Source: CAVQSS01 sp963746605 (GTDB lineage: Bacteria; Desulfobacterota; RBG-13-43-22). Taken from it: 64,000 nt of DNA. This document shows positions 1 through 9,805 of this stretch, piece by piece; positions within the stretch are counted from its first letter, which is position 1, and each line of letters opens with the position of its first letter. A model generated the notes under the pieces. That model saw nothing but the letters and a program-made list of their open reading frames with translations. It did not search any database and had not been told where the DNA came from. The translations under genes were made by a program, and so were the position numbers. The stretch is from contig CAVVCH010000055.1 of the NCBI GenBank assembly GCA_963746605.1, positions 1-64,000 on the forward strand, in the 5' to 3' direction.

Positions 1-75
1 GGCGGGAGCCGGCTCGGATCAATGAATTCTTCTTCCTGCCTCGCAAAATTCCTTCATTTGAAATAGTGCCAAACG

Positions 76-480
76 CTACGCTGGAAAATGCTTTCGAACT
101 TTCGCCACAATCTGACGATCCGTCATCTTGTCCACTGTTTCAAACCCTACGATGCGTCCTCCCAACTTGTCTCTTTCAAGACGCTTTTTCAGTTCGCCTT
201 TCGCCTCACCAGGACCAAATATCAGAATAGATTCCGCCTCCCGAATACTCGCAATTACCGCATCATAGTAGAGGTTGAGATGTCCCGTTAGCTTTTTCTG
301 GCGACTGTCCCCCGCCGGTACTTGTTGTGGTTCATAGGAACCCTTAAGAGGCGAATCACCAGACCGGCGGAGCTGCTTTTCAACTTTCGATATGACCAGT
401 CCAATCTCTTCCCCTTGGTCCGTAACAGCCACGACTATAGCCTTCTTATGGTCAATCCACAATCCCACTTTTGTTTTCAT
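76..480 (-). CDS. Conserved hypothetical protein, about 134 aa
   Basis: A soluble protein with no signal peptide or membrane segment. The N-terminus (KVGLWIDHKKAIVV) and the motif around residues 85-100 (LIFGPGEAKGELKKRL) resemble small environmental proteins that I recall being annotated as hypothetical or as distantly related to the eRF1 domain 2/host-attachment fold. No catalytic residues can be named. The start is supported by an AAGGAG ribosome site about 7 bases upstream of the ATG. It heads a run of minus-strand envelope and stress-type genes. I recognise the family shape but not a function. Confidence 0.75.
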   Translation of the reverse strand: MKTKVGLWIDHKKAIVVAVTDQGEEIGLVISKVEKQLRRSGDSPLKGSYEPQQVPAGDSRQKKLTGHLNLYYDAVIASIREAESILIFGPGEAKGELKKRLERDKLGGRIVGFETVDKMTDRQIVAKVRKHFPA

Positions 481-576
481 CGATCTCTCCTTCGTCTATT
501 TATTCCATCTGACGACTGGATAAAGGTGTGTTTCCATTTTGACCTCATGGGTCGAATTCGAGATGGCTGCTTATTA

Positions 577-768
577 TTATCGTCTTTTTGCCGTATCCTC
601 GACTTTCTCGCCGGCCTTTTCGATCTGCTGCCCGGCTTTTTCTACCGCCTGATCGATTTGCTTGCCGACGCGCTCCACGGGGCCTTCCTTCTTCTCGCAG
701 CAGCATAGCCCCGCAATCAAAGCACCCATTACTAATCCGGCCATGACACGCTTACCCAGTTTCATCAT
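577..768 (-). CDS. Small lipoprotein with amphipathic helix
   Basis: A 63-residue protein with a basic N-terminus, a hydrophobic stretch (residues 7-20) and a lipobox-like AGLC, followed by two more cysteines. The rest is one charged amphipathic helix rich in Val/Glu/Lys heptads (VERVGKQIDQAVEKAGQQIE), as in small entericidin-like or YtxH-like envelope proteins. GGAG lies 7 bases before the start. It is probably anchored in a membrane as a lipoprotein; the role is unknown. It sits between two other minus-strand genes without tight coupling. Confidence 0.65.
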   Translation of the reverse strand: MMKLGKRVMAGLVMGALIAGLCCCEKKEGPVERVGKQIDQAVEKAGQQIEKAGEKVEDTAKRR

Positions 769-820
769 TTGTATCTCCAGTCATGAATCAATCGCATTTG
801 TTATTCCCGATCCGCTTTGG

Positions 821-1866
821 TTAGCCTGGCCAACGGGGGCTGGTCAGCTCGATCCGCCAGACCGGTCCCGTCGGGTAGAGCGGTCCCTCGAACCTCGCAA
901 ACGCCGGCACCTCGTCAGTGAGGAACCAGGCGTGGTAGTCCGGCGGCACGCGCCCGAGCAGCGTGCTGAAGAGCTTGAGCCAGACCCGAGCCGGGGCTTG
1001 AAGACATAGTGGGTCGCCGTCTTCGCCAGGTCGCCGACCATCACCTTGTGCTCGCCTTGCGGTGCCAGCTCCAGTTGAATAATCCGGGGCATGGGCGTAA
1101 AAGCCACGATGTGGACGGTCTCGCCGGCCCCCTTGGGCAGATTCTTGGCGACGGTAGGACAGCCGTTGTAAACATCGGGGGGCAGTTCGAGAGTCCCGTC
1201 AAGCACCTTCTCCCGCCCGTCCTTGCGGGCCTTGGTTTTCACGCGGTCCAATTCTTTTCGTATTCTTTCCACGTTTACCTTCTTTACATACGCAATGATG
1301 TTGCTCCACTTCGCATGAAATCCATACCCCCCTTGGACCATTTCCTCAATCGCCTCGTCTTTCGTCCATCCTTGTTCTACAATTCTAAACATGGCTACCA
1401 TCAGACCGAGTCTATCCGCCCCACGCCAGCAGTGCATTAAAAATGGACCATTCTCTCTTTTTTTTATTATTCGCAGAACTCGTATTACGTCTTCATCCTC
1501 AATATGCCAGGGCTTGACGCTTACTTCCTCGACGAGCAATCCCGTCTTTTTGATTTTATCCACATCAGAATGGAACACCCGCAGGTTTATTATGGTCTTT
1601 ATTCCCATCTTTCCAAGATTCTTCATCCCCTCTTCGGTCGGCTGCTCACTTCTATAAAGGAAATCAGTAACCTTATAAAGACTGCCAACCCCTCGCATTT
1701 GGATCGGTGTGGCCCAACGTAGCGGTCGATCAGACGCGGCGGCCAGACCGGAGGACACAAAAATCAATAACCAAGAAAATGCTTTTATGATACGATTCGG
1801 GAACACTGGTTTACTGCTCAAGGGATTTCTCCGCCCGCCAGCTTTTGAAATGCCCATAGGAATCAC
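821..1866 (-). CDS. Tyrosine/dual-specificity phosphatase-like protein with frameshifted C-terminal domain
   Basis: Residues 50-210 form a dual-specificity/tyrosine phosphatase-like domain: a YRSEQP motif at the start, then the P-loop HCWRGADR fitting HCx5R, giving the catalytic Cys and Arg. A predicted membrane helix or signal peptide lies near residues 28-43. After about residue 240 the protein changes character (LPPDVYNGCPTVAKNL and following) and resembles a different family of unknown function. The open frame continues to 844 as Ser/Arg-rich noise, but a -strand frame change near 985-1005 restores protein-like sequence (WLKLFSTLLGRVPPDYHAW, ending in RIELTSPRWPG) with a stop at 821. So the gene is frameshifted, and its two halves may come from different genes. 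Start could be GTG at 1866 or ATG at 1857. Confidence 0.6.
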
Positions 1867-1888
1867 TCGAAACCTGTTTCAGGATTTT

Positions 1889-3292
1889 CTAGAGCCAGCG
1901 GGAGATTAGATGGGCTAACTGCTCCCGGAGCTTGGAAAAAAAAGGTCTTTTTTTCCACTCCTCCCATACTATCTCGTCGGATTCCGCCAGATCCGAGGCA
2001 AACATCTTTTCCATTTCCATGGCGAACTCGCGGCTCAGAATAACCGCGTTTACTTCGTCATTGATGGAAAAGCTCCAGAAATCCATATTGGTAGAGCCGA
2101 CGGTCGACCAGACCCCGTCAATGACCAGTGTTTTGGCATGCAGGAGGACATTTTTGCGCCGGTATAGTTTTACCCCCGATTTCAAAAGCTCGGAATAAAA
2201 GTATTGCCCGGCGTACTGGGCCAACGAAGAATCGGTGGTTCCGGCAAGAATAATTTTGACATCGACCCCGCTCTTAGCCGCATCCGTCAGGGCATCTACG
2301 GTCTGGTGGTCGGGGACAAAATAGGCATTGGTCATATAAAGCGAATTCTCCGCAAACGTGATGGCGGACACATACAGAATAAAAGTAAGCCTGTTGGCCT
2401 CTCCCGGACTGCTGCCGACCACCCCCACCAGGGTATTACCCTCTTCTTTCTTAAAATCGGGGAAGTAGTTCCGTTCGGCGAGTTTCGCCCCTTCCTGTCG
2501 CCGCCAGGTATCCATAAAAAGTTTTTGGAACTCTGCCACTGCCGGGCCTTCAATTTGAACATCGGTATCCCGCCAGGGGATTTGGGTCGGATCGTGTTCT
2601 CCCCGTCTGGAAAACCCGCTCGAATAGACCTGGCTGATGTTGACCCCCCCGGTAAAGGCGATCTTGCCGTCGACGATCAAAATCTTGCGGTGATCCGATT
2701 TGGCCAGACGCCATTTCCCCCGGGCCTTGACCGGGTTTATCGGGTTAAATTCGACCACCTGAATCCCACCGTCGCGCAGGCCTTGAAAAAAGGAAACAGG
2801 GGTGCTGTTGCTGCCCAGGCTGTCATAGAGGATATTCACCTGAACGCCGGCCGCTTGTTTTTGTAATAGTAGATCGGCCAGTTTCAGCCCCGTTTCATCA
2901 TCGATCGTGATGTCTTCGAAGATAAAGGTTTCGAGATTGATATGGTCTTTCGCGTTTCGGATCGCTTTGAACATGGCGTCATACGTGGCTGGACCATCAA
3001 CGAGCAACGTGACTTTGTTCCCCTTGGTCAAGGGGCTGTCACTCACCGATTCTATTACGGCCATATACCGTTGCAGAATGTCCGTCGGGTCGACGGATCG
3101 CTGCAATCGTTCCACGAGGGCTTGGCTCTGCTTAGGCGATAACAGTCCTTTGGCCGAAAGGATTCGAGGCGTTTCCCGGCTAACGGGAGCTTCCTGCATC
3201 TTTTCAGAAACATTCGGCAGGGACGCGCACCCGTTGAGGCCCAGGATGGAAAGAGACAGAAAGAACAAAAAAATCGGTTTGATAATCTTCAT
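1889..3292 (-). CDS. Phospholipase D-like cardiolipin synthase family lipoprotein
   Basis: 467 residues. The N-terminus is a lipoprotein signal (hydrophobic residues 6-18, lipobox LNGC with Cys22). Two PLD/HKD motifs are intact: H201-R-K203-(x4)-D208 followed by FTGG, and H385-A-K387-(x4)-D392 followed by VGS. This two-domain layout is that of bacterial cardiolipin synthases and related phosphatidyltransferases, which join phosphatidyl groups or hydrolyse phosphodiesters. Instead of the usual two N-terminal membrane helices this one has a lipid anchor, as in some periplasmic or outer-membrane PLD proteins. So exported activity is likely, but the substrate is inferred. Confidence 0.88.
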   Translation of the reverse strand: MKIIKPIFLFFLSLSILGLNGCASLPNVSEKMQEAPVSRETPRILSAKGLLSPKQSQALVERLQRSVDPTDILQRYMAVIESVSDSPLTKGNKVTLLVDGPATYDAMFKAIRNAKDHINLETFIFEDITIDDETGLKLADLLLQKQAAGVQVNILYDSLGSNSTPVSFFQGLRDGGIQVVEFNPINPVKARGKWRLAKSDHRKILIVDGKIAFTGGVNISQVYSSGFSRRGEHDPTQIPWRDTDVQIEGPAVAEFQKLFMDTWRRQEGAKLAERNYFPDFKKEEGNTLVGVVGSSPGEANRLTFILYVSAITFAENSLYMTNAYFVPDHQTVDALTDAAKSGVDVKIILAGTTDSSLAQYAGQYFYSELLKSGVKLYRRKNVLLHAKTLVIDGVWSTVGSTNMDFWSFSINDEVNAVILSREFAMEMEKMFASDLAESDEIVWEEWKKRPFFSKLREQLAHLISRWL

Positions 3293-3326
3293 ACTTTTTA
3301 GATAGACTTTCCCATTTCTTTAAACG

Positions 3327-3476
3327 CTACAATGGTCTTCGTCCTTGAATCACTCGGATCAATATCACAACGACAGCTATGACCAGCAGGATATGGACGA
3401 ATCCACCAATCGTGTAACCGCTGATCAATCCCAGAAGCCACAGGACTAATAGGATCACAAATATGGTCCAAAGCAT
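3327..3476 (-). CDS. Lmo0937-family small membrane protein
   Basis: A 49-residue protein made of two hydrophobic segments (MLWTIFVILLVLWLLGL and IGGFVHILLVIAVVVILIRV) joined by a short glycine-rich turn and ending in basic residues. Length and pattern match the lmo0937-type membrane proteins found widely in stress loci. A longer reading frame reaches 3533, but the ATG at 3476 is preceded by AAGGGG at the right distance and fits the family length. Function is unknown; neighbours are also envelope-related. Confidence 0.75.
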   Translation of the reverse strand: MLWTIFVILLVLWLLGLISGYTIGGFVHILLVIAVVVILIRVIQGRRPL

Positions 3477-3729
3477 ATTCAACCCCTTTCTCGCCGCCAT
3501 TGGCGCGAACGTTAGAAAACATTTTTTAATCAAACGGCTGAGCGCAAACGAGACTAAAAGATTTGGTCATCAGCCGTTTACGCTCGGCGCCATTTGGTTT
3601 CGTCAAAAATCTATTTATGATTTTGGTCGAAAATAGCCCAAAGGTAAATAATGGGTTCCCTGTATTTTTTCACAAAAATACCTGTGGCATCTCCATATGT
3701 TGAGGGATCTTTGCGGGATGCCGAATAGG

Positions 3730-5319
3730 TTAATCCGACTTTTTGATCTCCGGACGTGCTATCCCGAGCTTATGCATCCTGGCCCTCAAGGTGCTGGGGT
3801 GGAGGCCCAGGATAGCTGCGGCTCCATCCTTTCCCTCGATGCGCCATCGGGTTTCCGTTAGGGCCTTAAGGATTTGGTTTCGCTCTACCTCTTCCAAGGT
3901 ATTCATGCCGGATGACAAGGGAGAAGAGAACATCTCCAGCTTATCCACCAATTGCAAGACCGGCCCCGGGCACAGGATTACGGTCCGCTCCATGATGCTT
4001 TCCAGCTCCCTGATGTTCCCGGGCCAGGGATAATTCTGCAGGGCCTGCAGCGTCTCCTTCTGGATCGAGGTGAATTGTTTCCCCAATTTCCGGGCATAGC
4101 GCTCTACGAAGGCCTTGGCCAACAGCGGGATATCTTCTTTGCGCTGCCGTAAAGAAGGGACCGTGATGGGGAAGACGTTGAGCCGATAATAAAGATCCTG
4201 CCGGAACCGGCCCTGCCGCACCTCTTCCTCCAGGTTTCGATTGGTCGTAGCGACGATCCGCACATCGACTTTGATAGTCTGAGACGAACCCAGCCTTTCA
4301 AACTCGTTATGCTGGATCACCCGGAGCAGCTTGGCCTGCAGATCCAGCGGCAGTTCCCCTATTTCGTCCAGGCACAGGGTGGACCCGTGGGCGACCTCGA
4401 AACGCCCTATCTGCCGGGTATCGGCCCCGGTAAAGGCTCCTTTCTCCCGGCCGAACAATTCGCTCTCCATTAAATTGGCCGGCAGGGCCGCACAGTTCAC
4501 GGTGATCAGGGGCCGATCCTTGCGGGGGCTCAGGTCGTGGATAGCGGCGGCAATCAGCTCTTTTCCCGTGCCGGTCTCCCCCAGGATGAGGACGGTGGTG
4601 TTCAGCGGGGCTACCTGCTCGGCCCGATAGAGAACGTACTTGAGACCATCGCTTTGCCCGATAATATCGGCAAACTGGTGTTTCATGGCGATCTCTTGGC
4701 GAAGATAGATATTCTCGGCCTCAAGTCGGTCTTTTAACGTTTTTATTTCAGAAAGGGCTGTTTTAAGTTCGACCGTTCGGTCCTCCACCCGTCGTTCCAG
4801 TTCGTTGTGCGCTTTTTGTAAGGCCTCGGTTAGACGTTTCCGTTCGGTGATCTCGCGGATGTTGCACTGAATCACCTTGTGATGATTAACCAGATAGACA
4901 TTGCTGACAAACTCCACGGCAATCTGCCGCCCGTCCTTCGTCTCCAGGGGTAAATCCTCAAAACGGACATATCCCTTGTCCTGCAATTCCAAAAAGGAGG
5001 CCTTCGAGGCTTTGATATTTTTAAAGGACCCAATTTCCCAGAGCTTCTTTCCTAAAAAATCCGCATAGGAATAACCCAACATTTCTACCAGGAAGGGGTT
5101 AACATCCGATATTTGTCCGGTCTCGGCATCGAGAATCAATATTCCGTCCTGGGCGGTCTCAAAGAGTCGGCGGTAGCGGGTTTCGGAGATCTTTAGCGCT
5201 TCCTCCGTCTGGCTTTGGTCGGTTATTTCCTGTAAACGCCGGTCTGCGGGCTCCAATCGCGATCGAAGCTCTTCTGCCTCCAGGAGAAGCTGCTGTTTGG
5301 TCTTTAACTTTTTTCCCAT
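3730..5319 (-). CDS. PAS-domain sigma-54-dependent transcriptional activator
   Basis: About 529 residues from the ATG at 5319, which has AGGA 5 bases upstream; an in-frame upstream ATG at 5385 is less likely. Order: short coiled coil, PAS sensor (about 45-155), coiled coil (about 165-215), AAA+ domain with Walker A GETGTGKE, the sigma-54-contacting GAFTGA loop, Walker B LCLDEIGE and a sensor-type NLEEEVRQGRFRQDLYYRLN block, then a Fis-type helix-turn-helix (AAAILGLHPSTLRARMHKLGI). It hydrolyses ATP to open sigma-54 promoters; the PAS ligand is unknown. There is no receiver domain, so it is likely controlled by ligand or redox. Targets are not evident, but the long intergenic region upstream may contain some. 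Confidence 0.92.
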   Translation of the reverse strand: MGKKLKTKQQLLLEAEELRSRLEPADRRLQEITDQSQTEEALKISETRYRRLFETAQDGILILDAETGQISDVNPFLVEMLGYSYADFLGKKLWEIGSFKNIKASKASFLELQDKGYVRFEDLPLETKDGRQIAVEFVSNVYLVNHHKVIQCNIREITERKRLTEALQKAHNELERRVEDRTVELKTALSEIKTLKDRLEAENIYLRQEIAMKHQFADIIGQSDGLKYVLYRAEQVAPLNTTVLILGETGTGKELIAAAIHDLSPRKDRPLITVNCAALPANLMESELFGREKGAFTGADTRQIGRFEVAHGSTLCLDEIGELPLDLQAKLLRVIQHNEFERLGSSQTIKVDVRIVATTNRNLEEEVRQGRFRQDLYYRLNVFPITVPSLRQRKEDIPLLAKAFVERYARKLGKQFTSIQKETLQALQNYPWPGNIRELESIMERTVILCPGPVLQLVDKLEMFSSPLSSGMNTLEEVERNQILKALTETRWRIEGKDGAAAILGLHPSTLRARMHKLGIARPEIKKSD

Positions 5320-5844
5320 GTCATCCTGACTTGATCGCTTCCAAGTCCTTGAATTTTGGTCTGTTAAAGCTATTAGTTTATACAATTTTTTAATATATGC
5401 AATCCCTTTTTGTCCGGTAAGTAGTGCTTTCTAAAAATGCACATATAAAATAGGAAACTGAAACTTTTCCGGGGACTGGGTAAAAGGCTTGTCTACCAGG
5501 TGGCAGTTATTCCTCTGGTTGCGCAGTCAAGAAAGGCTTCAGCCTTTAAATTGGAACTTAGAGAACGGGGAAGGTAAAGGGGAGGCCGGCTGCGGATTAG
5601 CCCGCGATATTCGTCTCCTCCCCTTTTTTGTCTTTCGTTACAAAAAATCATCTTTTATTTGGGGGGGGTCCCGGGCGGTCTGGGGGAAAAGTTTGCCTTG
5701 AATGAAAATAACCCATTGGAATTTCACATTAAAATAAAAAAGGTGAATACCCGGTTCCGGGCCTTATTTTTGCAATTATGTTCATAATTTTTGGGATTGA
5801 ATTGAAAAGTTTCGATAACCAGCAGCTCATCTTGTGAGGAACCC
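5320..5844. other. Non-coding stretch between the sigma-54 activator and a broken beta-helix gene
   Basis: About 525 bases with no convincing gene; the one short frame (5489-5701) has poor protein character. It contains a short hairpin AAAGGC-TC-GCCTTT-like at 5532-5547, a terminator-like inverted repeat (5576-5629), and a CCCGG-TT-CCGGG hairpin near 5751-5762 followed by a T-rich stretch. No match to the sigma-54 consensus with correct spacing was found by eye (TGGCAG near 5501 is too far from the next TTGC). It may carry a small RNA ending at 5629. Confidence 0.4.
5576..5629 (+). terminator. Terminator-like inverted repeat with T-run
   Basis: AAAGGGGAGG (5576-5585) pairs perfectly with CCTCCCCTTT (5617-5626), followed by TTTTTT. 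The 31-base loop is long for a classical terminator. No gene reads into it, so it would end an unannotated plus-strand transcript. Confidence 0.4.
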
Positions 5845-7042
5845 ATGAACAAGCGGATTCATCCGGTCATCATCTTGCTGTTCTTCCTAATGAACAGCGC
5901 CTGCCCTGGAGGGCCGGCAACCTCAGGGGATTACTCCTTCCGGCGATATTTCGGCTGCTGTCCAGGCTGATCCTTCGAAGGAATCCCGCAGGAAAATGAC
6001 GCGGGATTCCTTGCTTATTTGCCGATGATTTTGATCCAGTGGAATCCTCCGGGCCCGCCCGCCGGTAATCCGAAACGGTCACTGCGCCATCCCGGCCGGG
6101 GCCGGGGAGGAGGATACCTCCAGTCCGGATCGGGTAATCGGCGATGGAACGCCCCAGAGCTGTACCAGTGAGGCCGTCGTGGCCGTCGTGGCCCAGGGCG
6201 GTATCATCACGTTCAACTGCGGCCTAAATCCGGTTACTATTGTTTTGAAACAGACCGCCAAGGTGTTCAACAATACCGGCCCGAGGATCGTCCTCGACGG
6301 CGGAGGCAAGGTAACCCTGAGTGGTGACGGGGTGAGACGGATATTGTATATGAACACCTGCGACCCCGCCCAGGTTTGGACCACCTCTCACTGCCAGAAC
6401 CAGGACCACCCGCAGCTCACAGTCCAAAATCTGACTTTTATAGACGGCAACTCAAAAGGAGAACAGACCTACGACGGCGGCGGCGCCGTCTGGGTTCGCG
6501 GGGGACGGTTCAAGATCGTCAACTCCCGCTTTTTCAACAATGTCTGCGCCGACACCGGGCCGGATGTGGGCGGAGCGGCCGTGCGGGTTTTCAGCCAGTA
6601 CCAGGGGCAACCCGTAACCGTGGTGAACAGCACCTTCGGCGGGGCCGAGGGATTCGGCAATACCGGTTCCAACGGCGGCGGCCTCAGCAGTATCGGCGTT
6701 TCCTATACGGTGATCAATTCACTGTTTTCCCACAACCGGGCCATCGGCACCGGGGCCAACCCGGCCCGAGCAGGCACGCCCGGCGGCGGGAGCGGCGGCG
6801 CCATCTATAACGACGGCAATACTTTCACCTTGAGTTTGTGCGGGACCCGAATCGAGCACAACCAGGCCAACGAAGGCGGGGGCGCCATTTTTTTTGTCAG
6901 CAACGACCGGTCCGGTTCGCTTCGGATAGAAGATTCTTTCCTGTCCCTCAATCCCAGCGGCCGGTTCGAGACTCCCGGCTACCCGGGCATCTATTTTCTG
7001 GGAAATGGTTCACCCCTGGTAATCAACTCCGTCATCGAATAA
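5845..7042 (+). pseudogene. Broken secreted right-handed beta-helix protein
   Basis: An ATG at 5845 with TGAGGA upstream starts a signal peptide/lipoprotein-like N-terminus (MNKRIHPVIILLFFLMNSAC) that stops at 5970. Another frame, open from 6035 and called from a GTG at 6179, carries the body: DGTPQSC...GGIITFNCG, then GPRIVLDGGGKVTLSG and repeated N-x-x-F-x-x-N/GGGGAI turns typical of parallel beta-helix polymorphic repeat proteins. Between the two lies a perfect 12-bp hairpin (5978-6012). The body ends at 7042 without an anchor domain. Seen: signal and body in different frames. Inferred: one ancestral secreted protein broken by frameshift and/or a small insertion. It resembles, in style, the larger broken beta-helix gene at 60520-63492. 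Confidence 0.6.
5978..6012. repeat. Perfect 12-bp inverted repeat inside the broken beta-helix gene
   Basis: AAGGAATCCCGC (5978-5989) and GCGGGATTCCTT (6001-6012) are exact reverse complements around an 11-base loop. It lies between the signal-peptide frame and the beta-helix frame. There is no T-run beyond TT, so a transcription terminator is possible but a palindromic repeat insertion is as likely. Confidence 0.7.
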
Positions 7043-7095
7043 CCGCCACCGTCGGCCAATCCAAACTGAGAAGCCCTTAACCGTTTTTTCCGGGA

Positions 7096-7362
7096 TCATG
7101 GTTCACAAGAGCCGTTGAATTCGAAATACGCCGTTCGCAGGTAAAGCCGATACCAGGGATTGCATCTTTGCCCGGCGACTGCGATCCAACCGGGAAAGTC
7201 GGCGGGTCGAAGACCAAAAAGGGTTTCCTGCAGCCAATAGCCCGCCTGAACCACCCCTTCCCGGGTCGGCTTTTTTGGAGGGGCGAATTTAAGGTATAAA
7301 ATGGCATGGGAAATGCTAGAATTAGGATAATCATCGTGATTGCTTTCACTTTCGGATTTCAA
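7096..7362 (-). CDS. Hypothetical protein fragment
   Basis: The frame has protein-like character in its second half (GYWLQETLFGLRPADFPGWI, then QRCNPWYRLYLRTAYFEF), with clustered aromatic residues and conserved-looking Trp/Pro/Tyr. No good ATG exists; the reading frame opens with TTG at 7362 and the first 25 residues look non-coding, so it is probably a 5'-truncated or weakly expressed gene. It is divergent from recQ. I do not recognise a family with a known function. Confidence 0.35.
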   Translation of the reverse strand: MKSESESNHDDYPNSSISHAILYLKFAPPKKPTREGVVQAGYWLQETLFGLRPADFPGWIAVAGQRCNPWYRLYLRTAYFEFNGSCEP

Positions 7363-7388
7363 ATTCTAACGAAATCAGGAGAAACTCA

Positions 7389-9666
7389 GTGGATCCTGGA
7401 TTTAGACCAAAGCCAAGTCCTTCCGATTCGGATTCATCAGACCTGACGGCCCGTATCCAAGGTTCAACATTCATGGCCTCCGAATGGCTGGAGGTCCTCC
7501 GGCGGGTCTTCGGCTTTCAAGAATTCCGGCCCCACCAGGAGGAAATCGTCCGGGCCATCCAGGGGGGCCGCGACGTCTTTGCCGTCATGCCCACCGGAGG
7601 AGGGAAGTCCCTCTGCTACCAGTTGCCGTCCCGGGTGCTGCCGGGGACCACCCTGGTCATCAGTCCGTTGATCGCGCTGATGAAGGACCAGGTGGATGCC
7701 GCCTGCAAAATAGGCCTGCGGGCGGCCTACCTCAACAGCAGTCAGACGGAGGCGGAGCGGACGGAAGTCGTCGGCCGCCTGCAACAAGGAACCCTGGATC
7801 TCCTGTATGTGGCGCCGGAACGATTGGCCCAGGAGTCCTTCCTGAATCGGATCAAGGGACTGAAGCTCAACCTGGCGGCCATCGATGAGGCCCACTGCGT
7901 CTCGGAATGGGGGCATGATTTCCGCCCTGATTATCTCCAATTGTCCAAATTAAGCGATTATTTTCCCGAAGCGCCGATCGCCGCCTTTACCGCCACCGCC
8001 ACCCTGCGGGTGCAAACCGATATCATCGAGCGTCTCCGGCTGCGCGATCCGCTTCGGGTGAGGGCCTCTTTCGACCGCCCCAATCTCTATATTGAAGTAC
8101 GACCCAAGGAAGATATCGAGAGACAGATCCTGGCCTTCGTTCAGCAGTACCCCCGGGAGGCTGGGATTATTTACCGGACTACCCGCGAGAGTGTGGAAAG
8201 GACCGCGAATCTCCTGGCTGCGAAGGGCCTCAAGGCCCTGCCCTACCACGCCGGCCTCGACGACTCCCTGCGGAAGACCAACCAGGAGGCCTTCAACCGC
8301 GATGAAATCGAAGTGATGGTGGCCACCATCGCCTTCGGTATGGGAATCGATAAATCCAATATTCGGTACATTGTACACGGCGACCTCCCCAAGAATCTGG
8401 AGAGTTATTATCAGGAAATGGGCCGGGCCGGACGGGACGGCGAGCCGGCCCACTGCGTCCTTTTTTACCGCCGGGGGGACCTTCCTAAAATTCATTATTT
8501 CATCGATCAATTGACCGATGAAACCGAGCAGCAGCGCCAGCGACAGGCCTTGGCCCGCATGACGGCCTATGCCCAGAGTCCGGCCTGCCGGCGCCGGCAG
8601 ATATTGGGATATTTCGGAGAAAAGTACGAGCCTGAAAATTGCCGGAATTGCGACAACTGCACCACCGAGAAGGAAACCGTCGAGGCCACCGTGGAGGCCC
8701 AGAAAATTTTGTCCGCGATTTTTCGAACCGGAGAGCGTTTCGGCGCCGGCCATATCGTCGACATTGTCACGGGGGCGAATACGCAAAGAATACGGCAGTT
8801 GCATCATGATCGGCTCAAAACGTATGGGGTGGGAAGCGATCGGCCGAAGAAATACTGGCTGCGGATCATGGACGAACTGATCGCCCAGGACGCGCTGGTG
8901 CAGAGCGAAGGCGAGTATCCGGTGCTTCAATTCGGGGAGCAGGGAGAAGCGTTGCTGCTGGGAAAACGCCCTTTCACAATGGTCCAACAGGTTGTCGCCA
9001 CGGAACGATTTGGGAGCGTGGAAAAGGCATTTTCCTCGCCGCACTTCAATCAGGAACTTTTTGATCAACTCCGCGGACTTCGAAGGACCTTGGCCCAAAC
9101 TGAAAATGTTCCGCCTTATATCATTTTTTCCGATCGCACCCTCCATGAAATGGCCGCCCGGTTCCCGACTACGTCCGAGGATCTGCTGAAGATCACCGGG
9201 GTGGGCGAATCGAAACGGAACCGCTATGGGTCGGTCTTCATCGAGACGGTCGCCGCCTTTTTGAAATCGCACCCGGAGGTGGCGCCCTTCCGGTCGAACG
9301 ATTCCCCGGCTGGCAGCGCCGGAAATCTCCCCGGCCTCTCCGGCCGCCCGGGCCGGAACCGGAACGGTCGAAACCACCTGGGACCTGGTCCGGCAGGGAT
9401 TCAGCCTGGAAGAGATGGCCCGACGCCGGAAGCTCACCCCGCAAACGATCCGATCCCACCTCGAAGCCCTGATTCTCGCCGGGCGACCGGTCGACCTCAA
9501 CCGGCTGGTGGACCCGAAAAAACAGGCCTATCTGACCGAGCTTTTTGCCGGCAGATCGGCAGCCCGACTGCGGGACATCATGGAGGCCTCCGACGGTTCG
9601 GTGTCCTGGGATGAAATCGCGCTCATGAAGGCCTGGCTGAACCGGCCGGTCCGAGAAGACGGTTGA
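7389..9666 (+). CDS. recQ: ATP-dependent DNA helicase RecQ (frameshifted near the C-terminus)
   Basis: Unwinds DNA 3'-5' in recombination and fork repair. Visible in order: motif 0 FGFQEFRPHQ, Walker A TGGGKS, the DEAH box (IDEAHCVSEWGHDFRPDY), helicase motifs to GRAGRDG, the RecQ zinc-binding cysteines (CRRRQIL...CRNCDNC), the RQC winged helix and an HRDC domain (LRRTLAQTENVPPYIIFSD). The main frame runs on to 9614 as Pro/Arg-rich noise, but a +1 frame from about 9300 carries a helix-turn-helix tail (LEEMARRRKLTPQTIRSHL) common at RecQ C-termini and stops at 9666. A frameshift near 9290-9320 therefore cuts off this tail. The GTG at 7389 has AGGAG 7 bases upstream; the ATG at 7473 (MASEWLEV) is the alternative. 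Confidence 0.9.
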
Positions 9667-9805
9667 TGGTTAAAACGGTGGGAAATCTCGAGGTAATGCC
9701 GTCTAATTGTTTTGAACCCCCATAGCCGATTAGTCCGGGATCGGCCGGGACCCAAGACCACGCGGCTTACTCATCCGAAAACTTTCTTGTTTCCTCCGGC
9801 CTTGT

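Noticed and set aside
5495..5522. TGGCAG ... TTGC as a sigma-54 promoter
   Set aside because: The spacing between GG and GC is far longer than the 10 bases required.
5489..5701. 70-residue open frame
   Set aside because: No ribosome site, odd composition, runs through the terminator-like repeat.
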